A stretch of DNA of 53,765 nt from Thiotrichales bacterium (GTDB lineage: Bacteria > Pseudomonadota > Gammaproteobacteria > Thiomicrospirales > Thiomicrospiraceae): positions 1 through 53,765 of the forward strand of contig JAEMQD010000012.1 in NCBI GenBank assembly GCA_022759035.1, read 5' to 3'. Both the position numbers and the translations under genes were made by a program. Under the pieces are notes generated by a model. That model ran no database searches and was not told the origin of the DNA. It worked only from the letters and a program-made list of their open reading frames with translations. Below are positions 37,538 to 47,053 of this stretch, piece after piece. Position 1 is the first letter of the stretch. Each line of letters opens with the position of its first letter.

Positions 37538-40500
37538 AAGGGTTTTTCCAAAATAGGGGAGACGATAATGGGTTGTTTTGGTTTTTTTGTGCGCAGACGA
37601 TTTTTTAATGCTTCTAGGGCTAAAAAGACGACAGGGGTTGTGTATAAGGTCAGCAGTTGGCTAACAACTAATCCGCCGATTAGTGTGATACCTAACGGAC
37701 TACGCAACTCGCTTCCTTCACCAAAACCAATAGCAAGTGGAATAGCGCCTAAAATACCGGCGATTGTGGTCATCATAATGGGGCGTAAACGCACTTGCGC
37801 TGCTGTATAAATAGCCTGTGCGGCGCTTAGATGATGCTGGCGTTGATGTTGCAAGGCAAAGTCGATCATAAGAATGGCGTTTTTCTTAACCAAACCAAGC
37901 AACAAGAAAATGCCAATCAGTGCAATCACGGTTAACTCGTTGTGGGTTAGCTCTAACGCGATAAGACCACCAAGGCCTGCTGTAGGCAGTGTCGATAAAA
38001 TGGTAAGTGGGTGAAGTAGGCTTTCATATAAAATCCCTAAGATAAGATAGAGACAAATAAAGGCACTTAAAATCAGGATTAACTGATTAGATTGTGTCGA
38101 TTGAAAAAGTTTGGCGTTGCCGCCAAAAACAAGTTGTACGTTGCTAGGTAAGGCAAGTTCGGCAATGGCTTCATTAATGGTTTCAATGCCTTTAGCTAAG
38201 CTGACTTTATCAGCTAAGTTAAAGCTTATCGTAAGTGAGGGAAAGCCGCCTTCGTGATTGACGGCGAGCGGAGCGCTGTTTTGTTTTATTTCAGCGAAGC
38301 GTGCTAACGCAATCGCTTGCCCAGTATTGTTAATAACGAATAATTGTTTGAGGCTGTCGGTATTTTTTCTTTCTGCTGCGTCGCTTTCAAGAACAATACG
38401 ATATTGATTGAGTGGTCGGTAAATGGTGCCAATTAGGCGCTGTGCAAAAGCATTATTCAAGGTAGTGTCAATGTCACGCATGGTAATGCCTAATGCTTGC
38501 GCTGCATCTCGATTGATATGCAGATAGGTTTGTGCGCCTTTATCTTGTTGATCAGAATCAACGTCGGTTAATTGTTTTTGTTTTTTTAATGCGCTAACCA
38601 CCTTGGGGGCAATATTTTGTAAAGTCGAAAAATCGTCTGCTTTTAGGCTAAAGCTATATTGTGCTGTGGTGGTGTGTGTTCCCATGCGTAGATCTTGTAC
38701 AGGAACAAGCATGGTTCGCGCGCCAGGTAACTGATTCGTTTTTGGATGTAATCGCGCAATGACCTGATTAACACTAATTTTTCGTTCTGATTTTGGTTTT
38801 AAACTCATAAAAATGACGGCGCTATTGCTGGCACCAAACCCCATAAAGGCGGTTGCACTTTCTACGGCTGGATCAGATTGAATCGTATGTAACAGCGTGT
38901 TGAGCTTATCGCGCATAGATTCAAAAGAAATGTTTTGATCTGCTTGAACTCTGCCCATAATTCGCCCAGTATCTTGTTCTGGCATAAAGCCTTTGGCAAC
39001 ATGAATATATAGACTAATGTTAATGATAATGACGCTTAATAAAAATAAAAGCATGGTTTTAGGGTGGCGTAAACTCCATGCAAGTGAAGCTTTGTAAGCG
39101 CGCTGCCAGCGTGCTCGAGGTGCTTTCTTGGTGAATGTTGTGTGCTGTTGTGTGGCTTTAGGGAGTAGTTTAACCGCTAAGGCAGGGGTAGTGGTTAAGG
39201 CGATCACCATAGAAATGATAACCGCAGCACTCAGCGTAATGGCAAACTCGCTAAATAAGCGACCAATTAACCCGCCCATAAACAGTAAAGGGATAAAAAC
39301 AGCGACGAGCGATAAACTAATCGCGATCACTGTAAAGCTAATTTCTCTGGTGCCGTGTAATGTTGCTTCGCGCGCGTTGTAACCTTGCTCTTGATAGCGC
39401 AAAATGTTTTCTAGGACAACAATACTATCGTCAACCACAAAACTGGTCGCAACAATCAGTGCCATCAGCGACAAATTGTTCAGGCTAAAGTCTAGCCAAT
39501 ACATTAGCGCTAGGGTGCCTAATAATGAAACAGGAATGCTAAATGCAGGAATAAGTGTCACCATCCAGCTGCGTGTGAACAAATAAACGACAAAAATAAC
39601 CAGGATAATGGCGATAATGAGGGTTTCTTTCACCTCAGTTAATGCCGCGCGGACAGTTGGCGTACGGTCAATCGCAACTTGTAAATCAATGCTATTAGGC
39701 ACAAGTTGGCTGAGCATTGGCAAAGCAGCCCGTACACGATCTACCGTGGCAAGCATATTAACCTTGGGTTGGCGATATAAAATAAGGAGTACCGCAGGCT
39801 TGCCATTGCTATAACCAAAGGTGTTGATGTCTTGAAGGGATTCGCTGACATTAGCGACATCGGTTAAACGTAATATGCTGCCATCGGGATTCATACGTAG
39901 AATAAGGTTTTTGTAATCCTCTGGATCGTTGAGTTGTTGATTACTATTTATTTGATAATACTGATCATTGCTTTCAATGATGCCTAACGGACTGAACGTA
40001 TGGCTTTGGTTAACCAGGGTGCGCACGCTATCTAATGAAAGTTGATAGTGATTGAGTGCTTTGCTATCGGCTTGAATACGAATAGCAGGCGAAGCACCAC
40101 CACCAACCACGACTTGACCAACGCCTTCAATCTGCGCAATGCGCTGCGCTAAGATGGTATCTGCTACGTCGTATAGCTGGCCACGCGATAAGGTGTCTGA
40201 TGTTAACGATAACACCATAATCGGCGCATCGGCTGGATTTGCTTTTTTATAGGTAGGGTTGCTGGTCATTCCCGATGGTAGCAGACTTCTAGAAGCTTGA
40301 ATGGCCGACTGAACATCTCTTGCCGCGCCGTCGATATCGCGGTTTAAGTCGAATTGAATGACGACACTTGTTTTTCCTAAAGTGCTGGTAGAGGTAATTT
40401 CGTTGACGCCAGCCAGTTGACCTAAGGTTTTTTCAAGTGGCGTGGCAACGCTCGTAGCCATGACTTCTGGGCTGGCGCCTGCTAAGTTGGCGTTGACAGA

Positions 40501-40635
40501 AATAACGGGAAAATCTACCTGTGGTAAGGGTGCGGCGGGCAGAAAGCGTAAAGCAACCAGCCCTAATAAGGCGACTGCAAGCGTCAACAATAAGGTGCCA
40601 ATGGGGTGATATACAGACAAGCGACTAACGTTCAT
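37534..40635 (-). CDS. mdtC: RND efflux permease, MdtC-type
   Basis: Inner-membrane proton-driven multidrug permease, 1033 residues, 12 transmembrane helices and two large periplasmic loops. The N-terminus (YHPIGTLLLTLAVALLG, LPAAPLPQVDFPVI) and YKKANPADAPIM are close to E. coli MdtC. The proton-relay aspartates lie in SFVVDDSIVVLENI in helix 4. It is probably the second subunit of a heterotrimer with the MdtB-type protein encoded 10 bp upstream. Substrates cannot be read from sequence; MdtBC pumps export bile salts, novobiocin and similar amphiphiles. Confidence 0.92.
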   Translation of the reverse strand: MNVSRLSVYHPIGTLLLTLAVALLGLVALRFLPAAPLPQVDFPVISVNANLAGASPEVMATSVATPLEKTLGQLAGVNEITSTSTLGKTSVVIQFDLNRDIDGAARDVQSAIQASRSLLPSGMTSNPTYKKANPADAPIMVLSLTSDTLSRGQLYDVADTILAQRIAQIEGVGQVVVGGGASPAIRIQADSKALNHYQLSLDSVRTLVNQSHTFSPLGIIESNDQYYQINSNQQLNDPEDYKNLILRMNPDGSILRLTDVANVSESLQDINTFGYSNGKPAVLLILYRQPKVNMLATVDRVRAALPMLSQLVPNSIDLQVAIDRTPTVRAALTEVKETLIIAIILVIFVVYLFTRSWMVTLIPAFSIPVSLLGTLALMYWLDFSLNNLSLMALIVATSFVVDDSIVVLENILRYQEQGYNAREATLHGTREISFTVIAISLSLVAVFIPLLFMGGLIGRLFSEFAITLSAAVIISMVIALTTTPALAVKLLPKATQQHTTFTKKAPRARWQRAYKASLAWSLRHPKTMLLFLLSVIIINISLYIHVAKGFMPEQDTGRIMGRVQADQNISFESMRDKLNTLLHTIQSDPAVESATAFMGFGASNSAVIFMSLKPKSERKISVNQVIARLHPKTNQLPGARTMLVPVQDLRMGTHTTTAQYSFSLKADDFSTLQNIAPKVVSALKKQKQLTDVDSDQQDKGAQTYLHINRDAAQALGITMRDIDTTLNNAFAQRLIGTIYRPLNQYRIVLESDAAERKNTDSLKQLFVINNTGQAIALARFAEIKQNSAPLAVNHEGGFPSLTISFNLADKVSLAKGIETINEAIAELALPSNVQLVFGGNAKLFQSTQSNQLILILSAFICLYLILGILYESLLHPLTILSTLPTAGLGGLIALELTHNELTVIALIGIFLLLGLVKKNAILMIDFALQHQRQHHLSAAQAIYTAAQVRLRPIMMTTIAGILGAIPLAIGFGEGSELRSPLGITLIGGLVVSQLLTLYTTPVVFLALEALKNRLRTKKPKQPIIVSPILEKPL

Positions 40636-40645
40636 GTGTATGATC

Positions 40646-43600
40646 TTATTGTTTTATTTTTGTTGGGAAATAGCGTTCAAACATTAAAAACATCACAGGT
40701 GTCGTAAAAAGCGTGATCAGTTGGCTGAAAAGCAGGCCACCAACAATGGCTAGCCCCATAGGTTGACGTAACTCCGCGCCTAACCCTGTTGACAGCATTA
40801 GCGGTAATGCACCAAATAAAGCAGCAAAAGTTGTCATCAAAATGGGGCGAAACCGATGTTGACAGGCCTGAAAAATGGCTTCCTGTGCGGCCAATTGCTG
40901 GGTTCTCATGGCGTCTAAGGCAAAGTCGACCAACATAATGGCATTCTTTTTAACAATCCCGATTAATAAAATTAAACCAATAATGCCGATGATATCTAAC
41001 GATAATCCTGCAAGATTGAGGGCGAGTAGTGCACCAATTGCCGCGGCTGGCAGTGTAGATAAAATCGTGATGGGATGAATGAGGCTTTCATATAACACGC
41101 CCAGCACAATATAAACCGTTACGATTGCAGCCAGTAGTAGGAAGAGACTGTTATCCAGTGATTTTTCAAACGCGAGTGTTGCTCCTTGTAGTTTAAGCTC
41201 GACGCGTTGTGATAAGTTAAGACGCTGCTTCGTTGTTTCTATAGCTGCGACCGCTTCGCCCAAGCTGACGTTATCGGCCAAGTCAAAAGCAATGCTAACA
41301 CTCGGAAACTGATCAGTACGTTGAATAGCAAGCGTGCTTTGTTTAGCCGTAATGGTGGCAAGTCTATTTAATGGAATAGCTTGTCCTGCGCTATTATGCA
41401 CAAAGACCTGTGTTAAATTATCGATGCCTTGCTGCGTTAATGTTTGGGTTTCTAAAATAACACGATACTGGTTCGCTTGTGTAAAAATGGTCGAGATGAG
41501 CCTTTGCCCGAAAGCATTGTATAGCGCCGCGTCGATATCTTTTACCGTTACGCCTAGCCGAGCAGTTTGCTCTCTATCAATATTAATCCAAAGTTGTTGG
41601 CCTTGCTGTTGTAAGTCGCTGCTTACGTGTTTAAATTGTGGTAATTGTGATAAAGCAGTTACCAATTTCTCACTCGCTTCGTTTAATTCGTCAGTAAAAG
41701 GGCTTGTCAATTTAAATTGATATTGGCTGCGTGACACTTGGTCTTCAACAGTTAGCTCTTGACTGGGCTGCATATACAGCGAGATATTGGATTGGCTATC
41801 TGCGATTTTCTGTAATCGATTCATGACAATCGGCATGGCATCGCGTGTTTCTTTTGCTTTAAGTTGAATGGTCATTCTGCCGCTGTTAGCGGTTGCATTT
41901 TGACCATCAACACCAATAAAACTACTAATACTTGCAACAGCAGGATCGTGCAGGAGCAAACTGCCCAAAGTCTGTTGTTGTTTTGCTTGTTGCTCAAAAG
42001 CTGTTTTTGCAGGAACATCGACAATTGCTGCGATAATGCCCGTATCTTGGGTAGGAAAAAAGCTTTTTGGAATAACGAGGTAAAGCAGCATACTGGTGAT
42101 GAGCAGGCCAGTGCTAACCCATAACGTTAGTGTTTGATGTGATAACACCCATGCAAGACATCGTAAATAAACTTGTTGCACGGATACAAACCATTTTGTC
42201 TGGCTATTTGTTGTTATATGTTGTTGATCTGGCGCTAAATAGGCGGCCAACATCGGTGTCAAGGTTAGGGAAATGATGGCAGAAATCAGCATAGCAACAG
42301 TGAGCGTTAAGGCAAATTCCCTAAATAGGCGACCAATAATGTCTTGCATAAACAAGAGTGGAATTAACACGGCAATGAGCGAAAAGGTTAACGAAATGAT
42401 GGTGAAACCAACTTGTTGTGCACCGTTAATTGCGGCTTGTAGGGCAGGGGTACCCGCTTCTCGGTGACGTGTAATATTTTCAACCATGACAATCGCATCA
42501 TCGACAACGAAACCAGTAGCAACGACGAGTGCCATTAATGTTAGGTTGTTAATTGAAAAACCGAGTAAATACATAATTCCAAGCGTGCCAACAAGCGATA
42601 AAGGGATTGCCAGGCTTGGAATGAGTGTTGCTTTTAGATTGTTTAAAAAAACAAACATCACGACCACAACCAAGGCAATGGCAATTAACATGTCTTTACG
42701 CATTTCTGTTAACGCCTGGCGAATGGCTAGCGTTCGGTCTGTCACGACTTCTATATTGACAGCCGCAGGCAGATTAGCAGCAAGTTCGGGTAAGGTTTGG
42801 CTAATTCGATCCGTTACTGCGATGACATTGGCATTAGGTTGGCGTTGAATTTGTAGCAAGAGTGCAGGTTGTTCGTTAAACCAAGCACCAAGATATTTGT
42901 CTTGTGCTTCAATATCAATGTGTGCGATATCGCCCAAGCGAATGGCCTGTCCTTGATTATAAGCAACAATCAGTGATTTGTAGTCTTCTGGTGTTTTAAG
43001 TTGATCATTTGCATCAATATTACTTGCACGATATTTGTCTTGCAGTGTGCCTTTGCTTTGCGTTAAGTTGTTATTGTTAATTAACGTGCGAATCGCTTCA
43101 AGCGATATACCCATAGCGGCTATTTGGGTAGGATTCAGTTGAATGCGCATAGCCGGACGTTGATTGCCTGCAATACTGACTAGGCCAACGCCAGGCAGTT
43201 GCGACAACTTCATCGCTAATCGTGTTTCAACTAAATCTTGCAACTGTATGATGTCCATCGTTGGTGACGTCACTGCAATCGTCATGATAGGGGCATCGGC
43301 AGGATTAACCTTATGGTAGATAGGCGGCATTGGCATGTCTTGCGGTAGCAAGTTGCTTGCGGCATTAATGGCCGCTTGAACCTGTTGCTCTGCAACATCT
43401 AAGGGAAGATTGAGCTCGAAACGCAGCGTAATCGTCGCCGCGCCACTCGCGCTATTACTACTCATTTGCGCCAAACTCGGCATTTGACCTAACTGTCTTT
43501 CTAAAGGCGCAACAATTGTACTGGCAACGACTTCTGGGCTGGCGCCAGGATAAAAAGCACTGATTTGAATGGTGGGGTAATCTACCTGGGGTAGGGCAGA

Positions 43601-43702
43601 TAAGGGCAGTAAGCGATAAGCTAGCCAGCCAGAGAGCAAAACTGCGATCATTAATAAGCTGGTTGCAATTGGGCGTAAAATAAAAAAACGACTGAGCGTC
43701 AT
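40646..43702 (-). CDS. mdtB: RND efflux permease, MdtB-type
   Basis: Inner-membrane permease, 1018 residues. Strongly MdtB-like blocks: ILRPIATSLLMIAVLLSG, LPLSALPQVDYPTIQ, YPGASPEVV, LPLDVAEQQVQAAINAASNLLP and GVGLVSIAGNQRPA. Proton-relay aspartates are in GFVVDDAIVMVENI. It is 2 bp after the adaptor gene and 10 bp before the MdtC-type gene; two different permeases in tandem are the hallmark of MdtABC systems, in which both are needed. Confidence 0.93.
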   Translation of the reverse strand: MTLSRFFILRPIATSLLMIAVLLSGWLAYRLLPLSALPQVDYPTIQISAFYPGASPEVVASTIVAPLERQLGQMPSLAQMSSNSASGAATITLRFELNLPLDVAEQQVQAAINAASNLLPQDMPMPPIYHKVNPADAPIMTIAVTSPTMDIIQLQDLVETRLAMKLSQLPGVGLVSIAGNQRPAMRIQLNPTQIAAMGISLEAIRTLINNNNLTQSKGTLQDKYRASNIDANDQLKTPEDYKSLIVAYNQGQAIRLGDIAHIDIEAQDKYLGAWFNEQPALLLQIQRQPNANVIAVTDRISQTLPELAANLPAAVNIEVVTDRTLAIRQALTEMRKDMLIAIALVVVVMFVFLNNLKATLIPSLAIPLSLVGTLGIMYLLGFSINNLTLMALVVATGFVVDDAIVMVENITRHREAGTPALQAAINGAQQVGFTIISLTFSLIAVLIPLLFMQDIIGRLFREFALTLTVAMLISAIISLTLTPMLAAYLAPDQQHITTNSQTKWFVSVQQVYLRCLAWVLSHQTLTLWVSTGLLITSMLLYLVIPKSFFPTQDTGIIAAIVDVPAKTAFEQQAKQQQTLGSLLLHDPAVASISSFIGVDGQNATANSGRMTIQLKAKETRDAMPIVMNRLQKIADSQSNISLYMQPSQELTVEDQVSRSQYQFKLTSPFTDELNEASEKLVTALSQLPQFKHVSSDLQQQGQQLWINIDREQTARLGVTVKDIDAALYNAFGQRLISTIFTQANQYRVILETQTLTQQGIDNLTQVFVHNSAGQAIPLNRLATITAKQSTLAIQRTDQFPSVSIAFDLADNVSLGEAVAAIETTKQRLNLSQRVELKLQGATLAFEKSLDNSLFLLLAAIVTVYIVLGVLYESLIHPITILSTLPAAAIGALLALNLAGLSLDIIGIIGLILLIGIVKKNAIMLVDFALDAMRTQQLAAQEAIFQACQHRFRPILMTTFAALFGALPLMLSTGLGAELRQPMGLAIVGGLLFSQLITLFTTPVMFLMFERYFPTKIKQ

Positions 43703-43704
43703 GA

Positions 43705-44907
43705 TTATTTTTGCTCGGCTTCAGATGTTTTATCTTGTGCTGGAATAATGCGTACCTTACTTCCTGGGCGAAGCTTATCATTGCCATCTGTCACGAGTTG
43801 ATCCCCTGAATTTAATGAAGCGCTAATTGCTAGCTGATCATCATGTGTCTCCAATAGCTTAACAGTCACAGCTTGTACTGTGTTATCAGGCATGATTTGA
43901 TACACATAGTCACCTTGTGCACCATGCAATAGCGCATTGGTTGGAATAATAAGGGCGGATTTTAGGGTGTTAATGTTAACTTTAATATTCACAAATTGAT
44001 TCGGTGTCAGGTGTTGCTCAGGGTTATCGAAGAAGGCTTTTAAACGAATACTCCCTGTTGTCGCATCAACTTGATTATCCATAATCCAATTCTGGCTCGT
44101 TGCCAAACGCACTAAGTTATCTTTTTGCCATGCTTCGATGGTCAGAGGTGATGCTTTGTTTTGGTTGGTTAGCAAGACAGTTAGATAGTTTTCGGGTAAC
44201 GAGAAAACAACGGTAATGGGATCAATTTCAACGATTGTTGCTAAGCCATTGCTGTCGCTTGCTTTAATTTGATTGCCGACGTCTACCTGACGAAAACCAA
44301 TTTTTCCATGTAATGGTGCGGTAATTTTGGTATAGCTTAGTTGCAGTTCTGTGTTGTTAATTTGTGCAATATCGCTATCAATGGTCGCTTGATATTGTTG
44401 CACTAAAGCCGCTTGTGTATCTCTCTGTTGTACGGCAATGGCCTCGTCTGCGGCAAGATCGTTATAACGCGCTAAATCACGTTGAGCATTATGAAAAAGC
44501 GATTTATCTTTAGCAAGTTGTGCGCGCTGCTGAGCGAGTTGTGTTTGTAAGCCACGTGCATCGATTTCAGCAAGCAGCTGCCCTTTTTTTACAAGTTGTC
44601 CTTCTTTGAAGTGTAAGGCAACAAGTTCACCATCGATACGACTGCGTAGTACAACCTGCTGACGCGCACTAACATTGCCCAGTGCATTTAACCAGACAGG
44701 AAAGTCACCTTGCCTTACCTGACTAGCATAAACAGGAATAGGTCTGTCTGCCTTTTCTTTCATTGCGTTTTTATTTGTTATGTTTGTGCTGTTGTCGATA
44801 TCTTTTTCTTTTGACGTATGAAAATAGGCGTAGCCAGCAATCAGTATTACTGTGCCTAAAACAGCCAAAAGAATAGGGGAGTATTTTTTTAAGTGAATCG
44901 AAAACAT
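43705..44907 (-). CDS. mdtA: RND efflux periplasmic adaptor (MdtA-type)
   Basis: Membrane-fusion protein linking the permeases to the outer membrane channel. 400 residues from ATG 44907 (MFSIHLKKYSP), with GAG 9 nt upstream; the longer frame from 44961 would overlap the thioredoxin gene. One N-terminal hydrophobic helix anchors it. Then lipoyl halves (VVLRSRIDGELVALHFKEGQLVKKG and KITAPLHGKIGFRQVDVGNQI) flank a helical hairpin, and a beta-barrel domain follows. First gene of the pump operon, 25 bp after the thioredoxin-like gene. Confidence 0.92.
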   Translation of the reverse strand: MFSIHLKKYSPILLAVLGTVILIAGYAYFHTSKEKDIDNSTNITNKNAMKEKADRPIPVYASQVRQGDFPVWLNALGNVSARQQVVLRSRIDGELVALHFKEGQLVKKGQLLAEIDARGLQTQLAQQRAQLAKDKSLFHNAQRDLARYNDLAADEAIAVQQRDTQAALVQQYQATIDSDIAQINNTELQLSYTKITAPLHGKIGFRQVDVGNQIKASDSNGLATIVEIDPITVVFSLPENYLTVLLTNQNKASPLTIEAWQKDNLVRLATSQNWIMDNQVDATTGSIRLKAFFDNPEQHLTPNQFVNIKVNINTLKSALIIPTNALLHGAQGDYVYQIMPDNTVQAVTVKLLETHDDQLAISASLNSGDQLVTDGNDKLRPGSKVRIIPAQDKTSEAEQK

Positions 44908-44932
44908 TGCATAACACTCGATGGAATAAAAG

Positions 44933-45409
44933 TTAAGGTATCGTTTTGAGCAGCGCGTCAAGCTTGAGGCGATAATGTTCAGGACTGGTCATGCCGACGA
45001 TGTTTTCTGCAATTTTATTGCCTTGTAAATCGACAATGACTAAAGTTGGAAACAAGCTGGTTTTATAAATGCTTTTCCAATCCCGAATTTGCTTATAACC
45101 TGCGCCACGTACATATTGCCAATCAGCATCACTATATTGCATGACTTCTTCAAATTGTTCAGGTTGAATTTGCCCAGCCTCAATCATTGGGTGAATCACC
45201 TGATCACGCATTGTCATACAGTAAGTACAACCAGGTGTTGAAAATAAGAGCAATTGAAAATTTTTAGAGTAAGTGGGTTGAGTGACGACTGTGGCTGCTT
45301 TGGTGTTGATTTTTTCTGCGGCATGGAGCAGTGGCATAAAGCAGAGTAATAAAACGGATAACAAACGCGTGCTGTATAGAGATAATACTGTGTGTGCGAT
45401 ATTCATCAT
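44933..45409 (-). CDS. Periplasmic thioredoxin-fold protein
   Basis: About 158 residues. The likely start is one of two adjacent ATGs (45409/45406), which have AAGGA just upstream; a frame from 45472 would add 21 residues in front of the signal peptide. The signal peptide ends near LLHA. The redox motif CTYC (STPGCTYCMTM) is about 60 residues in, and the cis-Pro loop SLFPTLVIVD follows. Resembles periplasmic thioredoxin-like reductants; partner unknown. Same strand and close to mdtA, so it may be co-transcribed with the pump. Confidence 0.82.
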   Translation of the reverse strand: MMNIAHTVLSLYSTRLLSVLLLCFMPLLHAAEKINTKAATVVTQPTYSKNFQLLLFSTPGCTYCMTMRDQVIHPMIEAGQIQPEQFEEVMQYSDADWQYVRGAGYKQIRDWKSIYKTSLFPTLVIVDLQGNKIAENIVGMTSPEHYRLKLDALLKTIP

Positions 45410-45518
45410 GCTTCCTTGCGGATATAAAAATAATAAGAACGAACCAATTTTTACAACTGTATCTTGTGCCACTTAGCATAGCCTAATTGCTAAAATAATA
45501 TAAGAGATTGGTAATAAA

Positions 45519-45539
45519 AAAGGCGCTAATTGCGCCTTT
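45519..45539 (-). terminator. Terminator of the flgM-flgN-PilZ operon
   Basis: AAAGGCGC/GCGCCTTT stem with a five-base loop; on the minus strand it is followed by a T6 run, 20 bp after the PilZ gene stop. Confidence 0.85.
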
Positions 45540-45558
45540 GAGATGAGAGCAGTATGGC

Positions 45559-46137
45559 TTATTGTTGACTGCGTTTTTCTCGTGCCATTTCTAATTCTTT
45601 TGTCTGAATAAAGTAGACCAATTGGCGACGCATTTCTTCATTAAGATTACGAAACTCAACCGCAACCATGAATGTTGCATCAGGATTAGGGATAACTTTG
45701 ACGACTTGTGAGCGAATTAGCAGTGGTTCGTTATTAATATTTAAGAAAATAATAAAATCGATCGTAGTCCCTGGCGCGACGCTTTGTGCCAGGTTGAGTG
45801 ACAAGCCACCTGCACTAATATTAACAGGGATCGTTGGTAGCACGTGCTTGACGGCATGTTCCCCTAGGCCGTGAACAATAAAATTCAGCTTTTCGTTCAA
45901 TGCATCAAGCGCACTTGCCATAATCGCACTTTTTTCGCGTATCACATTGACAGCTTCTTCGATGCGTTCATCCAATTCATTCAGCGCACTAGGAAAATAT
46001 TGCTCAATAAACAAAGCATCAGCTGTGGCAGGCAAGGGATTTCGCGCTTCCTCGCTCGTTAAAATGCGATACGACATGGGCAGCATCGTATCCATACGGT
46101 AATAGGCGCGTTGTTGTGCGTTATTTTCTTTAGTCAT
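45559..46137 (-). CDS. PilZ-domain protein with helical insertion (flgZ position)
   Basis: 192 residues. The two halves of the c-di-GMP motif are both present but far apart: RAYYR at residues 10-14 (RxxxR) and NISAGG at 106-111 (N/DxSxxG). Between them lies a predicted helical segment (about residues 40-90) rich in Glu, Leu and Ala with heptad-like spacing. Ordinary PilZ domains have about 20-25 residues there; the arrangement recalls the tetrameric PilZ of Xanthomonas, which uses inserted helices to oligomerise. Its gene follows flgN with a 4-bp overlap, the place of flgZ in Pseudomonas, so it probably adjusts flagellar function in response to c-di-GMP. No YcgR N-terminal domain is present. 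Confidence 0.8.
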   Translation of the reverse strand: MTKENNAQQRAYYRMDTMLPMSYRILTSEEARNPLPATADALFIEQYFPSALNELDERIEEAVNVIREKSAIMASALDALNEKLNFIVHGLGEHAVKHVLPTIPVNISAGGLSLNLAQSVAPGTTIDFIIFLNINNEPLLIRSQVVKVIPNPDATFMVAVEFRNLNEEMRRQLVYFIQTKELEMAREKRSQQ

Positions 46138-46586
46138 GCTGTTGCCAACTTTATCGTAGAAGAGGGAGTGTTGTTCATTTGACCTGAAGCACCGTAGGTT
46201 TTATTGAAATCTACCTTGCCAGTTAATAAATTTAAGCCATATTCGTTCAGACGAATCATACTGCTTAGTAGCATGCCGTTACGCTGATTGGCTTGTTGTG
46301 CTGTGCGTGTAAGTGTTGTAATGGCGCGGGTTGCTTCGGTGTCAGGGCAAACTTGATTAATTGTGCGTTGAAAATCGTCTAACTCATCGAATCCCGCGGC
46401 TTTAATTTCGGTGATAAGTTGCGTTTCGATATAGCCAAGCGCTTCAACCTGTTCCGCTTTAAGGTGGGCAATGCGGGTAATTTCATCAAGTTGTTTATTT
46501 TTTAGCGCCGAAAACTCATCCTCAAGTGTCTTAATCACTTGCTCCATCGATACAACCCATGTTGTTACGAGTTCACAAATCGCCAT
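46134..46586 (-). CDS. flgN: Flagellar export chaperone FlgN
   Basis: Chaperone for the hook-filament junction proteins FlgK and FlgL. 150 residues, mostly helical. The C-terminal block NGMLLSSMIRLNEYGLNLLTG with the following TYGASGQ is characteristic of FlgN. An internal Met (residue 14, MEQVIK) could be an alternative start. Located between flgM and the PilZ gene, overlapping the latter by 4 bp; transcribed from the sigma-28 promoter upstream of flgM. Confidence 0.88.
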   Translation of the reverse strand: MAICELVTTWVVSMEQVIKTLEDEFSALKNKQLDEITRIAHLKAEQVEALGYIETQLITEIKAAGFDELDDFQRTINQVCPDTEATRAITTLTRTAQQANQRNGMLLSSMIRLNEYGLNLLTGKVDFNKTYGASGQMNNTPSSTIKLATA

Positions 46587-46616
46587 TTTTACTACCTACA
46601 ACGACAGCGCGCGACA

Positions 46617-46934
46617 TCAACTCTTTAATGCAGTCTCAAACGCCAGCAATCTCGCTGCGATAATGCCCGCGTTAGGCTTATAGCTACCATCTGCTAATGC
46701 AGCACGAAGGCTTGCCACACGCTCGCTATTGACCTCAGCTTTGCTAGGCTGCGCCGCTTGGCGCAGGCGGTTTGCCGTATCTGTTAAGGTCACAGTTTCA
46801 CTTTTTGCGGCAATTGTTGCCGTACTTGCCGTATCTGCGTTGCCATCTGTTTTACGCGTATTGTTAACGTCAGACTGGCCGACGCCTTTGCTGGGGGATG
46901 AGCCCATGCCACGTAATATAGTATTAATGTCCAT
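46617..46934 (-). CDS. flgM: Anti-sigma-28 factor FlgM
   Basis: Holds FliA (sigma-28) inactive until the hook-basal body is complete, then is exported through it. 105 residues from ATG 46934 (MDINTIL), which has GTGAGG 6 nt upstream; a longer frame from 46964 is not favoured. The C-terminal FliA-binding half is intact: VTLTDTANRLRQ, then NSERVASLRAALADGSY and IIAARLLAFE. The N-terminal half is polar and disordered, as usual. A near-perfect sigma-28 promoter precedes it. Confidence 0.92.
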   Translation of the reverse strand: MDINTILRGMGSSPSKGVGQSDVNNTRKTDGNADTASTATIAAKSETVTLTDTANRLRQAAQPSKAEVNSERVASLRAALADGSYKPNAGIIAARLLAFETALKS

Positions 46935-46994
46935 TTTTTGCCTCACCTGTGTACTTATTATCATTCTAGCAATTTTTTTGCCTTTCTGCGGAGT

Positions 46995-47021
46995 TTAGCG
47001 GCAGATAGTAAAAAAACTTTA
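46995..47021 (-). promoter_or_regulatory. Sigma-28 (FliA) promoter of flgM
   Basis: On the minus strand TAAA, exactly 15 bp, then GCCGCTAA: one mismatch from the TAAA-N15-GCCGATAA consensus. The start would lie near 46987, giving a leader of about 50 nt. This makes flgM a late-class gene that is induced by the factor it inhibits. Confidence 0.8.
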
Positions 47022-47053
47022 ATTTTTTCTTTATTTTTTCACAATTTTTATTG

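Noticed and set aside
39128-39814. Several plus-strand open frames opposite the RND permeases, including those at 41334-42848
   Set aside because: They are antisense shadows produced by membrane-protein codon bias. None has family features.
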